A stretch of 22,212 nt of DNA from a virus, in the IMG/VR virus record IMGVR_UViG_3300030110_001547, positions 1 through 22,212 of that record. The stretch is one strand, 5' to 3'. Below are positions 17,045-22,212 of the stretch, one piece after another. Position 1 is the first letter of the stretch, and every line of letters begins with the position of its first letter. Made by a program: the position numbers and the translations under genes. The notes below the pieces were generated by a model. The model was given only the letters and a program-made list of their open reading frames with translations. It had not been told where the DNA came from and did not search any database.

Positions 17045-18930
17045 TGGCAGTAAAAGTAGTTGATGAAAATGAAATAATATTAAATGGTGTTTACTACCGT
17101 GTATCTAATCCTGTAAGAAGATTTATTACAAGTCAGTTTCCCGGCAAGATTACTCTTGGTGATTACAACCTAGAGTCAAACCCTATTACATCTACGTTTG
17201 TATCTAGTGACCACAGAGGTGGTATAGGTATAGAACGTATGGACCCATCAAAAGATTTAGATAGAGTCTGGTGGTCTACTGGGCAACTAAGACACAAAGA
17301 CCACTTTGTTTTACCGAAGCTAGCAGTTGCTAGTGGTAGTGACCCTGACACAACCTTAGAACAATTTTTAACCTTTAAAGGGGTATTGTATGCAGCAGGA
17401 GGAGGATTCCTGCATACATACAACACAAGTGATTCATGGGATGATATTACAGTGTCAACAACAACGCCAATCGATAACTCAACAGATGCTGAAGTTGGTA
17501 TGGTAAATGGTGTTTCAACGGCAGTTTTCGCCAACAAGAGAGGTGTTTATTACAGCACAACAGGTTCTGGTTGGGCTTCAAACTCAACTGCAAGCACACC
17601 GTTTATAGCATTTTTTAAAGACCAAATATATGCAATAGACAAAGACGGACAACTAAGACGGTCATCTGATTTATCAGGTAGTTGGACTAACGATGCTACT
17701 TTAAAATTAGATGATGATTCAATAGTAGGTCTTATTGTTGCAAGAAATGCAAGTCAAGAAAGAGTCTTATACGCAGTGACTCAACAAGGTTTATATGTGC
17801 ATGATGATGCTAATACTAGATTTATCAAAACAGATTTTATTATTCCTAAAGGTGAAAACAATGGAATAGGAACAGCAACATGGAGGGGTAGTATTTACTA
17901 TCCTTCAAACATGGGTTTATTTAAAATAAATGTAGGAAGAGATGCAACAGTGGTTACAACTGTTGGTCTTGATAAAGATGATGGTGTTCCACAAGTTTAT
18001 AGAGGAAAAATTACAAAGGTTATTCCTACACTTAACGAGTTATTGTTAGTTGTAAATGCACAAGAACAAGACACGACACCACTTACAACACGAATTCATA
18101 ATACAGCCGGAAGCAGGTCAAGACAGAATGTTCATGTCGGTGGAGGTCTTACAGGTTTTTCTTATGTTGCAGCTTTTGATGACAGAGGCTATGAAATAAA
18201 ACATATTACAGGTTCTAGTTCAGCAGGTATTACAGGTGCATTTGTTGGCACAGACCAAAACAAATACAGGCTGTGGGTAAACTATGACAACAATGCTTAC
18301 TTTGTAAATTTATCAACAGATGTTATTAATCCAAGTCAGATTGCTGACCAAACTTATGCAAGTTCAGCAACTCTTGAAACACCATATTTTGATGCAAACG
18401 TTATTGGTCAAGACAAAGTAGCACTAGCACTTAGAGTAGAAACAGAAAATCCTACAACTGATGAAACTGTTACAGTCTCATACGCTACAAACTACAATGA
18501 TACTTTTACAGCTTTATCTGCAATATCAAGCACTGGCGAGACAGAATTTAAACTACCATCTAGTGCAAATCCAATTGGGATAGAGTTTAGAAGTATAAAA
18601 TTTAAGGTGGCACTAGCAAGAGGCAGCACAAACACAAACAGTCCTGACATGATAAAACTTGCTTTACTATTTAAAAAAACATTACCAGTGCAGTTTGGTT
18701 TTGATGTTCTTCTTGATTTAACTAATGACCACAAAGGTAAAACAATAAGAGACTTGCAAGCTGCAGTAGATACTGCAATAGCAAATAAAACTCTTATGGA
18801 ACTTACTTACCGTGATGATTCCGGTGGCACTAGAAATTACTATGTCACCGTGCTGAGTGCACAGGCTCTGGAGGAAACTGGGTTAAACGAGAGGGCACGT
18901 TTTAGATTAACGTTAAGTGAGGCTGTGTAG
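17044..18930 (+). CDS. Beta-propeller-like tail nozzle protein, 628 aa
   Basis: Probably the nozzle at the tip of a short tail. ATG 17044 overlaps the previous stop by one base and is preferred over an adjacent TTG at 17041. Residues about 110-310 contain repeated blade-like units: GVLYAAGGGFLHTYN, GVYYSTTGSGW, QIYAIDKDGQLRRSSD, VLYAVTQQGLYVHDD and SIYYPSNMGLFKIN. These hydrophobic-YA-x-G strands are the usual signature of propellers. The remaining 300 residues are beta-rich, with an AYFVNLSTDVINPSQ region and a C-terminal strand set ending in ARFRLTLSEAV. Short-tailed phages often place a propeller-bearing nozzle beside the adaptor, which matches the order here. A host-binding role for the propeller is possible. 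Confidence 0.7.
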   Translation: MAVKVVDENEIILNGVYYRVSNPVRRFITSQFPGKITLGDYNLESNPITSTFVSSDHRGGIGIERMDPSKDLDRVWWSTGQLRHKDHFVLPKLAVASGSDPDTTLEQFLTFKGVLYAAGGGFLHTYNTSDSWDDITVSTTTPIDNSTDAEVGMVNGVSTAVFANKRGVYYSTTGSGWASNSTASTPFIAFFKDQIYAIDKDGQLRRSSDLSGSWTNDATLKLDDDSIVGLIVARNASQERVLYAVTQQGLYVHDDANTRFIKTDFIIPKGENNGIGTATWRGSIYYPSNMGLFKINVGRDATVVTTVGLDKDDGVPQVYRGKITKVIPTLNELLLVVNAQEQDTTPLTTRIHNTAGSRSRQNVHVGGGLTGFSYVAAFDDRGYEIKHITGSSSAGITGAFVGTDQNKYRLWVNYDNNAYFVNLSTDVINPSQIADQTYASSATLETPYFDANVIGQDKVALALRVETENPTTDETVTVSYATNYNDTFTALSAISSTGETEFKLPSSANPIGIEFRSIKFKVALARGSTNTNSPDMIKLALLFKKTLPVQFGFDVLLDLTNDHKGKTIRDLQAAVDTAIANKTLMELTYRDDSGGTRNYYVTVLSAQALEETGLNERARFRLTLSEAV

Positions 18931-19352
18931 TGGTAACCCAGAGGCAGAGGAGAACAAGCAGTGGTAGGGTCCTTGAGCCTGTACCTCAGTGGTGGACATT
19001 GGCAGGAGGAAGCCAACCAGAATACTATGTATATAAAGCATTACTTAGGACTGGAAGAAAACTAAATGTAGATTTTACTTACCAATCAAAACAATTTGGT
19101 GGGAGGCTTGAAAGAGGTGGTGCTGTAGCAGACTTTTTAATTGTATCTCCACCTTTAGGAATTAATGTTCAGAGCAAATATTATCACGCAAGAACGACTA
19201 ATCAACGAGCACATGATAGACTACAGAGAGAGCAATATGAGGCAAACGGTATTAAAATAGCTTTTATTGACGAGGATGAAGCGTTTGAAAACGCTGACTA
19301 TTATGTTAGAAGGGCGTTAAGTGGTTACACTAGCACGCCGTTAGGAGACTAA
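18930..19352 (+). CDS. PD-(D/E)XK nuclease-like protein, 140 aa
   Basis: A probable small nuclease-fold protein. The GTG start shares one base with the previous TAG. After a basic N-terminus (RQRRTSSGR), Glu31 opens a helix (PEYYVYKALLRTGRKL), then strand FTYQ. RGGAVADFLIV gives Asp68, and INVQSKYYH gives Gln81-x-Lys83, the Asp-(Gln/Glu)-x-Lys core of PD-(D/E)XK enzymes. A helix with RAHDRLQREQYEANGIKIAF and IDEDE follows, as in Vsr- and resolvase-like members. Gln replaces the more usual Glu; some active families of this fold tolerate this, so activity is uncertain. At 140 aa it is near the minimum for the fold. It sits between nozzle and second fibre, an unusual place for a nuclease. Confidence 0.65.
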   Translation: MVTQRQRRTSSGRVLEPVPQWWTLAGGSQPEYYVYKALLRTGRKLNVDFTYQSKQFGGRLERGGAVADFLIVSPPLGINVQSKYYHARTTNQRAHDRLQREQYEANGIKIAFIDEDEAFENADYYVRRALSGYTSTPLGD

Positions 19353-19354
19353 AT

Positions 19355-20467
19355 ATGGGAATAGAATTATCAGGATTTGCATACGATTCTGCAGGTAGTC
19401 CAGTTGCAGATGGTAGTGCTGTAAATGTTTATGACAGAAATACTACAACTAATGCTAGGGCTACGACTTCAACAAGTGGTGGTGCATGGAGTATTAGTAA
19501 CAGTAACGTCACTGTAAGCAGTGTTTATCAAATGGATGTTGAAGTAACTGTTGGCAGTACAAAAGTTAGATACAAGTATGATGATGAAATAATGCTCCAA
19601 AGAGTAGATGTAAAAGACTTTGTACTAAGGTCTGGTTCATCTAATCAATATGTCCAGACTATAGTTCCAGAAACATTAACAGCAGACAAAACAGTTACTA
19701 TTCCTAATCAAACTGGAACAGTAGCTTTAATTAATTCTTCAAATCAGTTATTTATTGGTGACACTACATCTACTACTTTAGGTCAAGGTTTAGTTATTAA
19801 TGGTGCTTCTAATTCTTCTCCAAATATAGAACTTAAATCTGCACAAGTTGCTCATGGACTAACTGGAACAACCGAGACTGACACTTTTGCAACGTTTGGA
19901 TTATCTGATGCTACTGGTGGTTTAGCAATAACTGGTATCACAGAAACACAAGAGTCTAATAGTTTAGATAGTGCAATAAGAATTAGAGGAGTACAAAAAA
20001 ATACTGTTGATAGTGACTCAACTGCTAATGCAGGTGCTCCAGTTGTATTAGAAGGTGTAGAGCACGATGGTTCAAACACTATGTCAGATTTAGGTGACGA
20101 TGAAAATGTTGTTGTATTTAAAAACGGAACTGGAATAAATACAACTACACATATATTTAAAGGTGACGGAGACATATTCGTTGACGGTTCAACTACAATC
20201 ACAGCCTTTGACGATTACGATGACGTAGCTTTGCTTACTGCATGGAACGGTGCTGTGACACAAGATAATAGATATAAAGTAGAGTTTAAATCTTGGGTTG
20301 ATGAACACAAAGATACTCTTGAAAGTTTAGGAATAATTGCACCAAACTCTGACGGCACATTTCATTACTCAATCAAAAACTTAAACACTTTGATGGTAGG
20401 TGCTATTAGACAACTAGGTGCAAAAGTAAATAAACTAGAGGAACAACTAGCTTTGAAAGGAGCATAA
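19355..20467 (+). CDS. Second tail fibre protein with coiled-coil C-terminus, 370 aa
   Basis: The start is fixed by TTAGGAG, seven bases before the ATG. Residues 1-90 form a transthyretin-like beta-sandwich candidate (LSGFAYDSAGSPVADGSAV, then GGAWSISNSN and STKVRYKYDDE), a fold often used for fibre attachment. Residues 90-270 are Thr/Asn/Ser-rich strands. Near 285 comes FDDYDDVALLTAWN, then an amphipathic helix. From about 325 the end reads LGIIAPNSDGTFHYSIKNLN followed by the helix MVGAIRQLGAKVNKLEEQL. That layout resembles the end of S74-type fibre chaperone domains but lacks an obvious cleavage Ser/Lys pair, so it may be a reduced or non-cleaving trimerisation unit. The role is probably receptor binding or fibre anchoring. 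Confidence 0.75.
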   Translation: MGIELSGFAYDSAGSPVADGSAVNVYDRNTTTNARATTSTSGGAWSISNSNVTVSSVYQMDVEVTVGSTKVRYKYDDEIMLQRVDVKDFVLRSGSSNQYVQTIVPETLTADKTVTIPNQTGTVALINSSNQLFIGDTTSTTLGQGLVINGASNSSPNIELKSAQVAHGLTGTTETDTFATFGLSDATGGLAITGITETQESNSLDSAIRIRGVQKNTVDSDSTANAGAPVVLEGVEHDGSNTMSDLGDDENVVVFKNGTGINTTTHIFKGDGDIFVDGSTTITAFDDYDDVALLTAWNGAVTQDNRYKVEFKSWVDEHKDTLESLGIIAPNSDGTFHYSIKNLNTLMVGAIRQLGAKVNKLEEQLALKGA

Positions 20468-20653
20468 ATGGCAGATTTAACAGTATCAGTAACTGATGCA
20501 CAGTTAACTAGAATTAAAAAAGCGTTAACTGAAAATGGTGTGGAGCCTGATAATGCAGGCGTTGTGACGTGGTTAAACAATCAACTAAACAACAGAGTCA
20601 AAATATACGAGGAAGCTGTAGCAGTTGACTCGGTATCTGGCTTAGGACTATAA
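20468..20653 (+). CDS. Small hypothetical protein, 61 aa
   Basis: Unrecognised in function. ATG follows the fibre stop with no gap, behind AAAGGAG. The N-terminus starts with a strand (DLTVSVTDAQLTRIKKAL) and a helix follows (VVTWLNNQLNNRVKIYEEA). I recall similar short proteins near marine phage tail genes, but no role is known to me. It could be a fibre-assembly helper, like the small proteins that follow fibre genes in other phages; this is position-based inference. Confidence 0.65.
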   Translation: MADLTVSVTDAQLTRIKKALTENGVEPDNAGVVTWLNNQLNNRVKIYEEAVAVDSVSGLGL

Positions 20654-20659
20654 GGAATT

Positions 20660-20827
20660 ATGGATAACGAAATAAGTATTAAAACAGAAGATGTGCAAAG
20701 TGCAATACAAAAAAACCCAGCAATAGACTGGGCTCTTAAAGAAGAGTCATTACTAAGACAAATAAGAGAATTAAAAACTAAACTTTCTGAATATGAGAAA
20801 GACGAAGAGGAGAACAAAGATGCCTAG
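20660..20827 (+). CDS. Small coiled-coil protein, 55 aa
   Basis: A short gene of 56 codons, six bases after the previous stop, behind TAAGGA. It encodes an acidic N-terminus (DNEISIKTEDVQSAIQKNP) and then an amphipathic helix (LLRQIRELKTKLSEYEKDE) with a heptad-like Leu/Ile pattern, so a coiled coil is likely. It has no membrane span. Its stop overlaps the start of the next small basic gene by eight bases. Unlike its right-hand neighbours it is acidic overall. It could be an oligomerising partner for basic proteins; this is speculative. Confidence 0.55.
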   Translation: MDNEISIKTEDVQSAIQKNPAIDWALKEESLLRQIRELKTKLSEYEKDEEENKDA

Positions 20828-20924
20828 TGGAAGAAATTACGGTAGTGGAAGAAGTAGTGGTATGACAGCCCCAAAACCAAAGAAAAAAACGGTTAAAAAG
20901 AATGGCACCAAGAAAAAAAAATAA
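20820..20924 (+). CDS. Tiny basic protein, 34 aa, possibly the front of a longer gene
   Basis: A 35-codon frame behind GAGGAG (20809-20814), five bases from the ATG, the best start signal in this part of the window. It begins MPSGRNYGSGRSSGM and ends in a Lys-rich run, with no hydrophobic core. It overlaps the next gene by 23 bases, and nine consecutive A's (20913-20921) lie within the overlap. A +1 shift or loss of one A would join it to the next frame as one 91-aa basic protein. Whether it is separate, fused or broken cannot be decided from this copy. Confidence 0.5.
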   Translation: MPSGRNYGSGRSSGMTAPKPKKKTVKKNGTKKKK

Positions 20925-21096
20925 AACAGCCAAAGGCGTTTCACTAAATGGTTTGACTGATAAACAACAGTCAACAATGGTTAAACACGCTAAACATCAT
21001 ACTGCAAAGCATTTAAGAGATATGAAGAAACGTATGATGAAAGGTGTCTCATTTACAGCAGCCCACAAACAATCAACGAAAGCAGTAGGAAGATGA
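20902..21096 (+). CDS. Small basic protein with a His-rich motif, 64 aa
   Basis: Function unknown. It opens with MAPRKKNKTAKG and continues with LTDKQQSTMVKHAKHHTAKH, a helix, then LRDMKKRMMKGVSFTAAHKQ. The pattern of KQ...M..H..HHT.KH...M...M..G.SF..AH is one I remember from many small marine phage proteins, all uncharacterised. The five histidines lie on one stretch and could bind metal or nucleic acid. No strong ribosome binding site precedes ATG 20902, which fits either translational coupling or a fusion with the preceding frame. The stop overlaps the next ATG (ATGA). Confidence 0.7.
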   Translation: MAPRKKNKTAKGVSLNGLTDKQQSTMVKHAKHHTAKHLRDMKKRMMKGVSFTAAHKQSTKAVGR

Positions 21097-21305
21097 AATT
21101 TATAATTAAATTCTTACCACAACCTTACAAGAATATAGTTACTTTCTTTTTGGCTACACTTGAAAATGTAAACGAGAAAGAAGAATTAGAAAGAATAGGT
21201 AAACTATTTGCAGAGATTCTTGAAGATGGTTCAGTTACTCCACAAGAGTGGTTGTCGCTTGCAGGCAAAAACGGACTTGGTATACTAAAAGGTAATGGCA
21301 AGTAG
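21093..21305 (+). CDS. Small hypothetical protein, 70 aa
   Basis: Unrecognised. It starts in an ATGA overlap behind AGGAAG. It has one moderately hydrophobic segment near residues 9-23 (PQPYKNIVTFFLATL), too short and interrupted for a confident membrane helix. An amphipathic helix follows (NEKEELERIGKLFAEIL), then DGSVTPQEWLSLAGKNG, a DG-V-EW type ending I recall from small phage proteins. It is the least basic gene in the right-hand cassette. A holin-like role was considered, but the hydrophobic part is weak. Confidence 0.6.
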   Translation: MKFIIKFLPQPYKNIVTFFLATLENVNEKEELERIGKLFAEILEDGSVTPQEWLSLAGKNGLGILKGNGK

Positions 21306-21525
21306 AACCAAAAAAAAGAAAACTAAAAAAAAGGCAACCACAAGTAAACGTAAGTTTAAAAAGGTCCCTAAGACCAAAGGTGGTGTGCCTAAGAAGTACG
21401 TCAAGGGTGCTAAGAATCCAAAGGCTAGAGAAGCCGAGATAAAGAGAACTAGAAAACTTTATCGTGAAGGTAAACTTACACCTGCTATGATGGACAGAAT
21501 AAGTAAACAGAGGAGCAGAGGATAG
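21295..21525 (+). CDS. Highly basic protein with a KYVKG...YREGKL motif, 76 aa
   Basis: Overlaps the previous gene by 11 bases. The first 30 residues are nearly all Lys, Arg, Thr and Ser (ASRTKKKKTKKKATTSKRK). The second half has a defined motif: PKKYVKGAKNPKAREAEIKR, then TRKLYREGKLTPAMMDRISK. I recall comparable PKKYL-G...K..EI..T.K.Y..GK segments both as separate phage genes and as the front part of longer uncharacterised proteins of large algal viruses. The basic front part probably binds DNA or RNA. The next gene begins directly at its stop (TAGTG), and its motif would follow in those longer proteins, so the two may function as one unit. Confidence 0.7.
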   Translation: MASRTKKKKTKKKATTSKRKFKKVPKTKGGVPKKYVKGAKNPKAREAEIKRTRKLYREGKLTPAMMDRISKQRSRG

Positions 21526-21851
21526 TGTCAGCAGGAAGATATAAAAGTATTCCCGGAGCAAGCAGGTACTCTAAGTCTACCTTAGACAAGGTATACAAGA
21601 GAGGACTTGGTGCTTACTACTCATCTGGTAGTAGACCAAAAACAAGTGCTCATGCTTGGGCTATGGGAAGAGTAAAATCTTTCGTCACTGGTAAAGGTGG
21701 TGCAAGAAAGGCAGATAAAGATTTACTTAGAGGTGGTAGCAAAAAGACCACTGCAAGAAAGACTACTGCAAAGAAGACTGCTAAGAAAAGAACTACCAAG
21801 AAAAGAACAACTCGTAGAAAACGAGTAAAGACTATGGGTATGGGTAGTTAA
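21525..21851 (+). CDS. GAYYSSGSRP-motif protein with histone H1-like tail, 108 aa
   Basis: GTG start at the previous stop, behind AGAGG. Residues 1-65 form a compact conserved-looking part: RYKSIPGASRYSKSTLDKVY, then RGLGAYYSSGSRPKTSAHAW and MGRVKSFVTGKGGARKADKD. The GAYYSSGSRP...W..xRv.SF..G.GG.RKAD core is one I recall from uncharacterised proteins in phages and in large algal DNA viruses; I cannot give the family number with confidence. Residues 73-100 switch to Lys/Arg/Thr repeats (KKTTARKTTAKK, TKKRTTRRKR), like the tails of bacterial H1-like proteins, so DNA or RNA binding is likely. Possibly packaged with the genome, by inference. Confidence 0.75.
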   Translation: MSAGRYKSIPGASRYSKSTLDKVYKRGLGAYYSSGSRPKTSAHAWAMGRVKSFVTGKGGARKADKDLLRGGSKKTTARKTTAKKTAKKRTTKKRTTRRKRVKTMGMGS

Positions 21852-22166
21852 ATGGCTCATGATAGTAGAAAGAAATCCATGCTTAAAAAGTATGGTCTTA
21901 AAGGTGTAAATAAAGCTAAGAGAACACCAAGCCATCCTACAAAGTCACACGTTGTTCTTGCACAAGAAGGTCATACACTAAAACTAATTAGGTTTGGACA
22001 GCAAGGTAAACGTGTAGGAACACTAAAAGGTACAGCAGGTAAACCAAAGAAAGGTGAGTCTGCTAGAATGAAAGCTAAAAGAAAATCATTTAAAGCAAGG
22101 CACGCTAAGAATATTGCTAGAGGTAAAATGTCAGCAGCTTGGTGGGCAGATAAGGTAAAGTGGTAA
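21852..22166 (+). CDS. Basic protein with FGQQG...KSFKARH...SAAWWADKVKW motif, 104 aa
   Basis: ATG directly follows the previous stop (TAAATG). After a basic lead (DSRKKSMLKKYGLKGVNKAK) comes HVVLAQEGHTLKLIRFGQQG, a strand pair, then a Lys-rich linker and KAKRKSFKARHAKNIARGKM leading to SAAWWADKVKW at the end. I recall the order FG..G, basic RH segment, then S..(Y/F)W....(K/L)W from small phage proteins and from algal giant-virus proteins of unknown function. It is probably a compact nucleic-acid-associated protein, but no catalytic residues are evident. With its two left neighbours it forms a set whose members all seem to have counterparts in large algal viruses. Confidence 0.75.
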   Translation: MAHDSRKKSMLKKYGLKGVNKAKRTPSHPTKSHVVLAQEGHTLKLIRFGQQGKRVGTLKGTAGKPKKGESARMKAKRKSFKARHAKNIARGKMSAAWWADKVKW

Positions 22167-22212
22167 TGCCAAAGCCAAAAGGTAAAAAGAAATATAGTAC
22201 AAAGCAAAAGAA
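22166..22212 (+). CDS. Start of another basic protein (cut by window end)
   Basis: ATG 22166 overlaps the previous TAA by one base. The 15 complete codons read MPKPKGKKKYSTKQK, again very Lys-rich, and the frame is open at the window edge. It continues the run of basic genes. Nothing more can be said about its length or role. Confidence 0.5.
   Translation, partial: MPKPKGKKKYSTKQK

Noticed and set aside
21093-21305. Holin candidate
   Set aside because: The only hydrophobic stretch is short and preceded by Pro and Lys; no second membrane segment, and no endolysin gene nearby.
1-22212. tRNA genes, CRISPR arrays, insertion sequences, integrase or attachment sites
   Set aside because: No cloverleaf-like or regularly spaced repeat units, no transposase or recombinase motifs, and almost no non-coding space to hold them.

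Overview
The window is a stretch of an AT-rich double-stranded DNA tailed bacteriophage. It covers the packaging, head and tail (virion) half of the genome. All 25 genes called as coding lie on the + strand, nearly end to end, often with 1-4 base overlaps (ATGA, TAATG, TGATG). The longest gap is about 59 bases. I see no tRNA, integrase, replication gene, CRISPR array or insertion sequence. The gene set, the repetitive fibre protein and the short basic proteins resemble what I remember of uncultured marine phages. That assignment is inference, and no host gene is present to fix the host. No tape-measure protein, major tail tube or sheath is visible, which points to a short-tailed (podovirus-like) particle, also by inference.

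Layout. Positions 1-3364: end of a possible upstream gene, then large terminase and portal (DNA packaging motor and portal vertex). Positions 3361-8630: three proteins of 323, 109 and 1321 aa with markedly AT-rich, AGA/TTA/GCA-dominated codons; the largest is probably an internal or ejected virion protein. Positions 8677-11588: scaffold, major capsid protein, a small protein with a Cys/His cluster, and a likely capsid decoration protein, preceded by a candidate promoter. Positions 11602-11639: a strong intergenic hairpin. Positions 11648-15770: two small hypothetical proteins, a 991-aa repetitive tail fibre and a 130-aa hypothetical. Positions 15770-18930: an adaptor-like protein carrying an apparent carbohydrate-binding-like insert, and a beta-propeller-like protein that could be the tail nozzle. 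Positions 18930-19352: a PD-(D/E)XK nuclease-like protein set among tail genes. Positions 19355-20467: a second fibre with a C-terminal coiled coil resembling a reduced S74-type chaperone end. Positions 20468-22212: a run of very short genes, most of them extremely Lys/Arg-rich, cut off by the window end.

How it works together: terminase and portal pump DNA into a capsid built on the scaffold and sealed by the decoration protein. The adaptor and propeller proteins would form the short tail, and the two fibres would bind the host. The 1321-aa protein would be packaged and ejected. The least explained parts are the basic-protein cassette at the right end, which shares motifs with protein families I recall from large algal DNA viruses, and the nuclease-like gene in the tail module.
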